Origin: Clostridia bacterium
GTDB taxonomy: Bacteria; Bacillota; Clostridia; Oscillospirales; CAG-272
Assembly: GCA_017504335.1 (NCBI GenBank)
Contig: JAFVRI010000267.1
Coordinates: forward strand, 1-8,345
Direction: 5' to 3'
Length of the DNA stretch: 8,345 nucleotides
In this document: piece after piece, positions 1 to 7,100 of the stretch
Layout of the letters: each line of letters starts with the position of its first letter
Position numbering within the stretch: position 1 is the stretch's first letter
The notes under the pieces: generated by a model
Told to the model about the DNA's origin: nothing
Databases searched by the model: none
What the model saw: only the letters and a program-made list of their open reading frames with translations
Translations under genes and position numbers: made by a program

Positions 1-1
1 C

Positions 2-709
2 TCTTCTGTGCTGCTTGCATTGATGATTATTGTGTCGATTATTGCAACTCTTGCCTGCTCAAAAATTCTATCTAAAACGCTTCTTCGGGGAGAGCCGTCC
101 GCCTTTACGTTGGAGCTCCCACCCTATCGGATTCCCAAAGTGAGGCAGGTGCTTGTGCGTTCGGTGTTGGACCGAACCCTCCATGTGCTCAAGCGAGCGG
201 TGTGTGTGGCAGCTCCGGCGGGAGCGATCCTTTGGCTTCTTGCCAATTGGTCGGTGGAAGGTCTTTCTCTTCTTTCCTATATGGCATCCTATCTGGATCC
301 TCTTGCCCGATTTCTTTGTCTGGACGGAGCGATCCTTCTCGGATTTCTTTTGGCGATCCCCGCCAACGAAATTGTGCTTCCCGTGATCCTGATGACCTAT
401 ACCGCATCAAGTGGGCTTGTGGAATACGGAAGCCTTGCGGATCTTGGAGCCATGTTTTCTCAAAACGGATGGACCGCTGCCACCGCCGTGGCGACTTGCC
501 TTTTGATGCTTTTCCATTTTCCCTGTGCCACCGCTCTTTGGACACTGAAAAAGGAATCGGGAAGGCTTCGGTATGTGCTTCTTGCGGCAATTCTTCCTAC
601 CGTTTTGGGTATTGTGCTATGTTTTTTGTCTTTTTGTGTAAAATTTTATTTTTTTAATCTTTCGCAAAGTCTTGCAAGATCTTGGCATTTGTGCTATAAT
701 CTAAGTTGA
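2..709 (+). CDS. feoB: Ferrous iron transport protein B, C-terminal part (5' end outside window)
   Basis: FeoB is the inner-membrane Fe(II) permease, with an N-terminal GTPase domain and a C-terminal channel region. Only the last 235 residues are visible; the G domain lies beyond the left edge and the reading frame is open at base 2. Family signatures seen (numbering from base 2): RGEP..F.LELPPYRIP at 29-45, the Gate-type segment LDGAILLGFLLAIPANEIVLP at 107-127 with the conserved PANEIVLP, and the HFPCATALWTLKKE stretch at 172-185 with its conserved Cys. Several hydrophobic segments fit membrane helices (about 4-20, 65-82, 108-134, 158-175, 190-212). The last ~24 residues (CVKFYFF...CYNLS) are not FeoB-like and are encoded by the DNA that also carries the promoter of the next gene. 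Any feoA would lie upstream, outside the window. The family call is secure; substrate is by homology. Confidence 0.95.
   Translation, partial: SSVLLALMIIVSIIATLACSKILSKTLLRGEPSAFTLELPPYRIPKVRQVLVRSVLDRTLHVLKRAVCVAAPAGAILWLLANWSVEGLSLLSYMASYLDPLARFLCLDGAILLGFLLAIPANEIVLPVILMTYTASSGLVEYGSLADLGAMFSQNGWTAATAVATCLLMLFHFPCATALWTLKKESGRLRYVLLAAILPTVLGIVLCFLSFCVKFYFFNLSQSLARSWHLCYNLS
672..700 (+). promoter_or_regulatory. Sigma-A promoter with extended -10, inside the end of feoB
   Basis: The -10 box TATAAT (695-700) is perfect and preceded by TGC, making a TGn extended -10. The -35 is TTGCAA (672-677, 4 of 6 consensus) at the ideal 17-base spacing. It lies within the last codons of feoB and about 30 bases before the DUF554 start, so the DUF554/EIIC pair can be transcribed independently of feoB. 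No terminator separates feoB from it, so readthrough is also possible. Confidence 0.75.
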
Positions 710-719
710 TTTGAAAAAT

Positions 720-724
720 GAGGA
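720..724 (+). promoter_or_regulatory. Ribosome binding site that sets the DUF554 start
   Basis: GAGGA lies 7 bases upstream of GTG 732. The upstream in-frame TTG at 711 has no such site and would fall within about 10 bases of the expected transcription start, so GTG 732 is preferred. TTG 735 (spacing 10) is the alternative and would shorten the protein by one residue. Confidence 0.65.
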
Positions 725-731
725 AGTGATA

Positions 732-1472
732 GTGTTGGTCGGACTGGGAACCATCGTCAACGTGGCGGCAATATTGGCGGGAAGCGCTCTTGGTCTTCTC
801 TTGCGGGGAGGACTGAAGGAGCGGTTCCGTGACATTATGATGCAGGCATGCGGACTTGCCACCATGTTTATCGGTATGGCGGGCGCGTTCGAAATGATCT
901 TCACCGTAGAGGGAGGATCGCTCAAAGCGGGCGCTACCATGCTGATCGTTCTTTCTTTGGTGATCGGCGGATTTTTCGGGGAGCTGATCAATATTGAAAA
1001 AGGCTTGGATACCGTGGGAGAGAAGCTGAAAAAAGCGGTGCATTCGGGAAAGGATAACCGATTTGTCGAAGGATTTGTGACCGCGTCTCTGGTGGTTTGC
1101 GTCGGTGCCATGGCGATCTGCGGCCCCTTGGAGGAGGGACTGACGGGAAATTCCCAAACGCTGTTTGTCAAGGCGATCCTTGACTTTGTCATCGTAGCGG
1201 TCTTTGCCTCAGTGTACGGAGTGGGGGTTCTGTTTTCCGCTCTTTCGGTGGGAGTTTATCAAGGACTCATCACCCTGTTTGCGAAGCTGATCGCACCCTT
1301 TATGTCGGATATGCTGATTGCCAATCTGTCGGGGGTGGGCTCGGTGTTGATCTTTGCGGTGGGAGTGAATCTGCTTTTCCCCAAGAAGATCCGTGTGGGC
1401 AATCTTCTGCCTGCACTGCTCATTCCCGTGATCTACGAAGGAATTTTATATCTTCCTTGGTTCGGAGGATAA
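732..1472 (+). CDS. DUF554 family integral membrane protein
   Basis: A 246-residue, very hydrophobic protein of the DUF554 family (YdfK/YqgA-like), whose function is not established; a transport role is often suspected. Recognisable signatures are GLGTIVN at the extreme N-terminus (4-10), GGFFGELINIEKGLDTVGEKL (79-99), CVGAMAICGPLEEGL (123-137), LIFAVGVNLL (206-215) and VGNLLPALLIPVI (222-234). About six to seven membrane segments can be seen, with a polar loop around residues 84-112. Starting at GTG 732 gives MLVGLGTIVN, which matches where this family usually begins, and fits the GAGGA site upstream. The length is close to that expected for full-length members. It is followed 18 bases later by the EIIC-like gene, with no terminator between, so the two are probably co-transcribed from the 672-700 promoter. 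Confidence 0.88.
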   Translation: MLVGLGTIVNVAAILAGSALGLLLRGGLKERFRDIMMQACGLATMFIGMAGAFEMIFTVEGGSLKAGATMLIVLSLVIGGFFGELINIEKGLDTVGEKLKKAVHSGKDNRFVEGFVTASLVVCVGAMAICGPLEEGLTGNSQTLFVKAILDFVIVAVFASVYGVGVLFSALSVGVYQGLITLFAKLIAPFMSDMLIANLSGVGSVLIFAVGVNLLFPKKIRVGNLLPALLIPVIYEGILYLPWFGG

Positions 1473-1490
1473 AAGTAAAAGGAGAATAAA

Positions 1491-2609
1491 ATGGAAACGG
1501 TAAAAAAGTATCTGAAACGGTATTTCATCGATGCCATGGGAGCCATGGCATTGGGCCTTTTCGCATCGCTCCTGATCGGAACGATTTTCGGAACGGTTTT
1601 TAAGTACACGGAATGGGAATTTCTGAACGTCATAGCTACGTTTGCCAAGGGCGCTACGGGAATGGCAATCGGTGTTGCCATTGCACATAAGCTGGGTGCA
1701 CATCCGCTTGTTATGTTTTCCTGTGCGGCAGTAGGCGCTATGTCCAATGCCATGGGTGCCATTGTGGCAAATGAAGGTGGCTCCATTCTGAAGTGGGCGG
1801 CAACGGCAGGCGATGGCTCGGGTGTATTTTATGCGGCAGGACCTGCGGGTGCGTTCTTTGCAGTAATCATTGCCTGTGAGATCGGTCAGCTCGTATCCAA
1901 AAAGACCAAGATTGATATTCTTGTTACCCCTGTGGTTACACTGCTTGTGGGCTTTGCGGCAAGCTGGCTGCTTTGCCCTGTAATTTCCTACGGTATGTAC
2001 TATCTCGGCATCTTTGTGTCCTATGCCACTACCTTCCAGCCTCTTTTGATGGGAATTGTCCTGTCAGTGGTTATGGGTGTAGTTCTGACCCTTCCTATTT
2101 CCTCGGCAGCGATCTGTGCTATGATCTTCTCGGGTGCTGCCTATAACGTGGCACTTGCCAACGGAACCGCGGAGGGATTTTTGCTGGCAGGCGGCGCTTG
2201 CGTTGCGGGCTGCTGCGCACAGATGGTTGGCTTCGCTGTGATCAGCTTCCGTGAAAACAAATGGGGCGGTATTGTGTCCCAGGGACTTGGAACCTCCATG
2301 CTTCAGATGGGTAATATCATCAGAAATCCCGCGATTTGGATCGCGCCGACCCTCGCCTCCGCTGTGACGGGTCCGATCTCTACCATGATCTTCAAGCTGA
2401 AATGTCAGGGTGTTGCGGCAGGTATGGGAACCTGCGGTCTGGTAGGACCTATCGGTGTGATCGACTCGACTGCGGAGCCTGATGCCATGATGTGGATCGG
2501 TCTTGTGGTGATCTGCATCGTGCTTCCCGCTGTTCTTTCCTTCCTCTTCAATGAGATCCTGCGGAAGATCGGTTGGGTCAAGACGGGAGACATGCAGCTG
2601 GACGCATAA
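1491..2609 (+). CDS. EIIC-like membrane protein of the PTS_EIIC_2 / PfoR family
   Basis: A 372-residue polytopic membrane protein, apparently full length, starting at ATG 1491 behind an AAAGGAG site (1478-1484, 6-base spacing). It matches the PTS_EIIC_2 family, which includes PfoR of Clostridium perfringens, named for an effect on perfringolysin O expression. Conserved-looking blocks are AGPAGAFFA (116-124), KKTKIDILVTPVVT (137-150), LTLPISSAAICAMIFSGAA (199-217), GCCAQMVGFAVISFREN (240-256), GGIVSQGLGTSMLQ (259-272), NPAIWIAPTLASA (279-291) and AAGMGTCGLVGPIGV (309-323). About eight to ten membrane segments are visible. No EIIA or EIIB domain is fused, and none is encoded nearby, so sugar phosphorylation cannot be inferred; the substrate is unknown. 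Alternatives are a PTS-independent permease or a membrane regulator. It is the second gene of the operon with DUF554 and is followed by a strong terminator. Confidence 0.88.
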   Translation: METVKKYLKRYFIDAMGAMALGLFASLLIGTIFGTVFKYTEWEFLNVIATFAKGATGMAIGVAIAHKLGAHPLVMFSCAAVGAMSNAMGAIVANEGGSILKWAATAGDGSGVFYAAGPAGAFFAVIIACEIGQLVSKKTKIDILVTPVVTLLVGFAASWLLCPVISYGMYYLGIFVSYATTFQPLLMGIVLSVVMGVVLTLPISSAAICAMIFSGAAYNVALANGTAEGFLLAGGACVAGCCAQMVGFAVISFRENKWGGIVSQGLGTSMLQMGNIIRNPAIWIAPTLASAVTGPISTMIFKLKCQGVAAGMGTCGLVGPIGVIDSTAEPDAMMWIGLVVICIVLPAVLSFLFNEILRKIGWVKTGDMQLDA

Positions 2610-2622
2610 TCTTCGTATAAGC

Positions 2623-2659
2623 ATGCCTTCGCGGTCAAAGCCGCGAAGGCATTTCTTTT
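2623..2659 (+). terminator. Rho-independent terminator of the DUF554/EIIC operon
   Basis: A perfect 12-base-pair stem (ATGCCTTCGCGG at 2623-2634 with CCGCGAAGGCAT at 2641-2652) encloses the 6-base loop TCAAAG and is followed by TTCTTTT. It starts 14 bases after the EIIC stop codon and cleanly ends this unit before the next promoter. Confidence 0.92.
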
Positions 2660-2701
2660 AGAAAAAGAAGAGAAGAACTCCTAATTTTTTTTGAAAATGA
2701 A

Positions 2702-2730
2702 TTGAAAAAGCTCGAAAAACGTGATACAAT
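2702..2730 (+). promoter_or_regulatory. Sigma-A promoter for the VTT-domain gene
   Basis: TTGAAA (2702-2707, 5 of 6) and TACAAT (2725-2730, 5 of 6) are separated by 17 bases, and TGA just before the -10 gives an extended -10. A second perfect TATAAT sits immediately after, at 2730-2735, and could serve as an alternative -10 with 22-base spacing, which is less likely. The start codon is 36 bases downstream of the first -10, giving a short leader with AAGGAG at 2755-2760. Confidence 0.78.
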
Positions 2731-2766
2731 ATAATCTAATCGGATGTTTTTCATAAGGAGTACTCC

Positions 2767-3519
2767 ATGGGAAAGAGGAAAGAACGAGTCAAGGAAATAT
2801 TTCGGGATAAGGATCTGCCCGAGCAAAAGCATTATTCCAAGGGAAGAGCCGCCGTCATTCTGTCGGTGATCTCGGTGATCACCTGCGTTTTGTCTATCGT
2901 CGGTTTTCTTTGGATCCAAAGTAATTTTGAAGATAATAACGTGCTGAAGGACTGGGTAACCGAGCATCCCGTGATCGGATCCCTGGTCATGATCGCGATC
3001 TGCGCGGTGCAGGTCATCGTTGCCTTTATCCCCGGTGAGCTGGTAGAGGTCGCTTGCGGTGTGATCTTCGGTGCCATCGGCGGCACGGTCATTTGCCTTG
3101 CGGGAATCCTTTTGGGAAGCACAGTGGCGATCCTGCTTGCCAGACGCTTCGGAAGACGGCTGGTGGAATCCCTCTATCCCAAGGATAAGCTGGATTCCTT
3201 ACCCATTCTTCATGATCCCTCCAAGCGCAATGCCATGACGGCGATCCTCTTTTTGATCCCCGGCACCCCTAAGGATCTGCTGACCTATATCATCGGTCTG
3301 ACCGATATGAGCATTCCGCTCTATCTGCTCCTGGCCTCGGTCTGCCGTCTGCCCTCGGTGGTCATGTCGACCGTGGGAGGCGATGCCTTGGGCGATAACC
3401 GTTGGCTTCATGCGGTGTATATTTTCGTGATCGCCGCCGCGGTCAGCGGATTGGGATATCTGATCTATTCGGTGATCCATAAAAGACAATCCAAGAAAAA
3501 GGATGAAAACAAGAAATAA
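2767..3519 (+). CDS. TVP38/TMEM64 (VTT-domain) family membrane protein
   Basis: A 250-residue integral membrane protein with a VTT/SNARE-assoc (DedA-superfamily) core. Relatives of this superfamily include lipid scramblases and lipid-carrier flippases; the role of bacterial TVP38 members is mostly unproven. Seen here: a basic N-terminal tail (1-27), a first membrane helix (28-51), then FIPGELVEVACGVIFGAIGG (87-106), leading into GILLGSTVAILLARRFGRR (113-131), the typical re-entrant/helix pattern ending in RR.GR. A second PG motif, LIPGTPKDLL (163-172), is followed by a helix with CRLPSV (193-198). A final helix (213-236) leads to a Lys-rich tail ending at 250. The start ATG 2767 has AAGGAG at 6-base spacing. 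It sits alone between a terminator and the HPr-like gene, with its own promoter. No clear terminator follows, so readthrough into the next gene is possible. Confidence 0.9.
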   Translation: MGKRKERVKEIFRDKDLPEQKHYSKGRAAVILSVISVITCVLSIVGFLWIQSNFEDNNVLKDWVTEHPVIGSLVMIAICAVQVIVAFIPGELVEVACGVIFGAIGGTVICLAGILLGSTVAILLARRFGRRLVESLYPKDKLDSLPILHDPSKRNAMTAILFLIPGTPKDLLTYIIGLTDMSIPLYLLLASVCRLPSVVMSTVGGDALGDNRWLHAVYIFVIAAAVSGLGYLIYSVIHKRQSKKKDENKK

Positions 3520-3530
3520 GTTTGGTTATC

Positions 3531-3562
3531 TTGCACATTTATGTCGAAAACATTTTGTGCAA
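3531..3562 (+). repeat. Inverted repeat between the VTT gene and the HPr-like gene
   Basis: TTGCACA (3531-3537) and TGTGCAA (3556-3562) form perfect 7-base arms around an 18-base AT-rich spacer; inside the spacer ATG and CAT add three more possible pairs. There is no T-run after it, so it is not a convincing terminator. It may be an operator or simply an RNA hairpin in the leader of the HPr-like gene or the tail of the VTT gene. The rest of 3520-3681 shows no well-matched promoter: TAAAAT at 3612-3617 lacks a good -35 at normal spacing. Confidence 0.45.
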
Positions 3563-3681
3563 AGTTACAATTTATCTATGCAAGATTCATACTTTTGAAA
3601 CATTTGTTGTGTAAAATAGTGCCAACAGAGGAAATCAGATCCGTTAGCGCTCAATGGAGAGCGGAAAGGAAGGATGACAAA

Positions 3682-3942
3682 ATGGCAGAAAAGATAAACG
3701 CAGACAAGGTCAAAAAGTACGTATACCGCGTGGAAATCGATACCATGGCAGAAGCGAAGGAGTTGGTTGCCGTTTCTACCAAGCTGAAGGGTCAGATCAC
3801 CCTGCAGAGCGGAAATAAATTTGCGGTCAATGCCAAGAGTCTGCTCGGCGTGCTTCTGGCGAAAAAGCTGAACTGGGATGATCTTCGAATCATCATGGAC
3901 AACGACTACTACTACGAATTCAGCAAATTCATGAAGGACTGA
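3682..3942 (+). CDS. HPr-fold protein lacking the active-site histidine (Crh-like)
   Basis: An 86-residue protein that aligns by eye with HPr, the phosphocarrier of the sugar phosphotransferase system. The region around regulatory Ser-46 is well kept: VNAKSLLGVL at 49-58, with S53 in the Ser-46 position. The segment that should read GLHARPA is replaced by EIDTMAEA (18-25), with T21 opposite His-15, so it cannot accept phosphate from enzyme I in the normal way. Bacillus Crh is a known precedent: it lacks His-15, keeps Ser-46 and acts in catabolite control. The C-terminal part (WDDLRIIMDNDYYYEF, 65-80) differs from classical HPr. ATG 3682 has AAGGA at 3670-3674, 7 bases upstream. The frame is open back to ATG 3541, but those 47 extra residues look nothing like HPr and lack a ribosome site. 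It is followed by a terminator at 4004. Whether HPr kinase acts on S53 is unknown. Confidence 0.8.
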   Translation: MAEKINADKVKKYVYRVEIDTMAEAKELVAVSTKLKGQITLQSGNKFAVNAKSLLGVLLAKKLNWDDLRIIMDNDYYYEFSKFMKD

Positions 3943-4003
3943 TTCGGAAGGTACACACAAAACATTAGAATTTCTGATTTCTCTGCAAACATATAAAAAA
4001 CCA

Positions 4004-4029
4004 CGGCGGACGTTGTCCGCCGTTTTTTT
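4004..4029 (+). terminator. Rho-independent terminator after the HPr-like gene
   Basis: CGGCGGAC (4004-4011) and GTCCGCCG (4015-4022) form a perfect 8-base-pair GC-rich stem with a 3-base loop, followed by seven T (4023-4029) and preceded by six A (3995-4000). It lies 61 bases after the stop codon and insulates the lipoprotein gene from upstream transcription. The A-run means it could also work on the opposite strand. Confidence 0.92.
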
Positions 4030-4040
4030 GTGACGTAAGA

Positions 4041-4069
4041 TTGACAAAAAATGCATTCGGTGGTATAAT
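4041..4069 (+). promoter_or_regulatory. Perfect consensus sigma-A promoter for the large lipoprotein
   Basis: TTGACA (4041-4046) and TATAAT (4064-4069) are both exact consensus at the ideal 17-base spacing, and TGG before the -10 makes it an extended -10 as well. It begins only 12 bases after the preceding terminator. A leader of about 45 bases leads to AAAGGA (4108-4113), 7 bases before ATG 4121. No operator-like repeat is obvious, so strong constitutive expression is the simplest reading. Confidence 0.9.
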
Positions 4070-4120
4070 AAAATCTGTATATGTTTTTACAAAATCTTTG
4101 TGCGAAGAAAGGACGAAAAA

Positions 4121-7100
4121 ATGAAGGCAAGAAAGTGGATCGTATTACTTTTGAGTATCCTGATGGTTCTGTCTTTGTTGGCTTCCTGCGCGTCCAATGA
4201 AGACGGAGAAGGAAACGAAACGGACGCTCCCGAAACGGACGCGCCTGAGACGGGTTCTGAGGATCTGCTTGAGCAGATTGCTCAAAAATATAAAAACCAA
4301 AATTCGCTTCGAATAGAGCAAACCGTTACTTCACGGCAAACGGTGGACGAAGTTGAGACAGAGACAAGGATTACGAATACTCTGACGGTAAACGGGCTGA
4401 ACCGGTGGCGTCATTTGGATAAAGGACTGAACGGATTTTCCTTTTCCCTTGAGTGCGGTTTGGAAAGCAGGCTTTTGGATTCCGCGGATGCGTCCATGAC
4501 CAATGAAGCGATTACGATTACGTTGTTGGACAGTGTATTGTACGTTCAAACCATGGAACGATATGGAACGGAAGTCCATCAAATCTATGAAAAATATCCT
4601 GTTCAGAACAAGGATGAGATTTCCGATTTGTTCGGAACGGTAGTGCCCTTGTGGGAGGAGCCTCCCTACCTGAGCAGCTTGATCTCTTACTGGAACGACA
4701 CTCAGGTAGAAATTGAGGGAGAAGGCAAAAAGGTTTCCTTTTCGGTTGGAAAAAGCAAAAAGGCGAATGATATTCTGAACGATATTATCACTTCTTTCGC
4801 TCCTATAAATCGCGACGAAGCGGATGAAGGCGACGTAGTTGAGATCATTCCTTTTACCGATCTTTCCGCAAACGGCAGTTTTGCGTTTGACACCTCGTTC
4901 AATATAAAGCGGTCGAGTCTGGATATAAACGGAACACTTCTTATGGACGAGGTAACAAACCCGATCCCGTTTAACGTGCAGACCGACACCCGTTATTTTT
5001 ACGGCAAGGACGTCGATAAGGTTATCCTGCCCGAACAGGCGGATCAATACGTAGATCCATTTGAGCAAAAGATCGCATCCGAAGGAACCCGATGGGCGGT
5101 TCTGAAGAAGCAGGAGATCCCAAATTTGTCCGATCCCAATGCGGAGAGTTTTTCTTCGAGCGGATCTGTTCCGGAAGATAAAATTACACATTTTGTCGAG
5201 TTGTTGAATCGCCAGAATTGGACAAGGACGAAGGAAAGTGGTTCCGGTAATTATATATTTTATGGTTGGGTGAGTGACGAAATTGTAACAAATCCATCTC
5301 TTCAATACGCTACGATGGTTCATAACGTACGGTATGATGACGAAAAGGGCGTACTGTATCATGCCATAGATTCTGTCTTAAACGGCCGGCGCAAGGCAAC
5401 GCTATCCGCGGAGGATAAGGCATGGTTAGACGATCTTCTTTCTTCCTTGGAATATCACGACGTGGGATATGTTCCCGCTCCTCCCGAGGAGGAATCCGAT
5501 CTGTCCCGCGTGTCGCACTGGAGTCTTTGCGCGTTTGAAGAATATGGCGAGGAGACCGAAAGATGGCGCACCCGTGAGATCGCGTCGACGGATCAAACGG
5601 TTCTTCAAAACCTCTTTGAAAGCTTGGTATGGGAATCGGGAACCCATGAGCCCAATGAGGTGTTCGTTGGATTTGATGGTTTGAGTAATGACGTCCCCAT
5701 TATGAGGATATACTATGATTCCGAAAACGGGATTCTCATGGAAGGTGACCTTTACACAAAAATCGCACGCCTTTCCGAGGAGCAGCAGGAAGTTCTCGAA
5801 ACGGTGATCCAACACGTTTTTTCCATTTCCAACCTTGATCCAAACGAGATCGTCCAAGGGCGCGTTTGGCCAAATGAGGAACACGCGAGCGTCAATTATC
5901 TGACCGACGCGCAGCTCCAATCCCTGAAGACGTTGGCATGGGAGAGCTTTCCCGTGGAGTTCGGAAGATATTCCCCCGAAAAAACTACCTTCGAGATCGT
6001 TCTGGAGGGGGCGGATTGGGAGACCTTATTGCAGATTCTCTATGATTGGGAAGAGGGGATTATTTACAGCGAATGGGATCCGTGTTATTATCGGGTTCCC
6101 GAATCCGCGCGCGCGGTTTTGAATGCCATGATAGAAGAGCAATATCCCAAAACCAATTTCCCGTCGGACGGAGAATGGGTTCTCGGCGCGGTTTTTGATG
6201 ATTTGACAAACGAGGCTCCGTTGGAGAGGGAAGAGCTTGACGGCTTGTTGGAGATCCTCAACCGATTGCAGTGGACGGAAACCGACAAGATCCCGCAAAA
6301 AAGAGATTACTTCATGCGGGCTGAACGAACCCATGGCGAGAACTACAACTCAACGTTGCGCTCTTTTTCTCTCATCTACGATGAAGTGGAGGGAGCCCTG
6401 TTCCATCCCGTATATTCTCTTCGCGCGAATTTGACGGAGGAAGAGCGCGCCTATATTGACGCGTTGATGGCTTCACATAACGTAAAAATTTGGGAAGTTT
6501 GCGCTCGGCATGACGTATCTGACCTATTTTCGTATTATCTGGACACAATGACAAAAGAGGACAGCGATGCGCTGTGGGCATTGAAGGAACGGTTGACCTG
6601 GACGGAATATACCGAGGAATGGAACCGAACGCAATGGTTTTTTAAGCTTCTGAATCATTACGGGGTTACTATCGAGCTGGATTATGACCGTGAAAACGGT
6701 CGGTTGGTGTATCCGAGGAAAAAGCTTGCGGCAGATCTTGGCGAGGCGGACGTAGCGTTGATCGAACGCCTGATCACGACGTATTTCCCTCTTCCTTCTT
6801 TTGATCTTGCTCTGCCATTCGATATCCAGATCAACGGGATAGGCACCTGCAAGCTGTCCAAGGAGAAATCGGATGCGCTGGCGGCTTTACTGAACGGGTT
6901 GCCTTGGGATGGAATCTCAGTTAGACCGGATGGAGATGGCGCGCTTTGGATTTGGTATGAAACCGAAGAACAACGCTTTGTGAATGAGGTGTATTATTAC
7001 CCGAGCGTGAATCTGCTTTACTCATTGGAGACCGGAAGATCCTCCGAGGTTCCCGAGGATTTGCGGGAGCTTCTGGACACGGTGATTGCCGAACACGTAC

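Noticed and set aside
711..731. TTG at 711 as start of the DUF554 gene
   Set aside because: It would sit almost at the transcription start with no ribosome site; GTG 732 fits both the GAGGA site and the usual family N-terminus.
3541..3681. An upstream ATG that would lengthen the HPr-like protein by 47 residues
   Set aside because: The extra residues do not resemble HPr, overlap the inverted repeat and have no ribosome site, while ATG 3682 has AAGGA at 7 bases.
1491..3942. A single PTS operon linking the EIIC-like and HPr-like genes
   Set aside because: A strong terminator at 2623-2659 and a separate promoter and VTT gene lie between them, and no EI, EIIA or EIIB is present.
4331..5362. A 343-residue open frame on the - strand
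   Set aside because: It lies wholly within the lipoprotein gene, has no family resemblance and no ribosome site. The + strand frame has a lipobox, a promoter and repeats.
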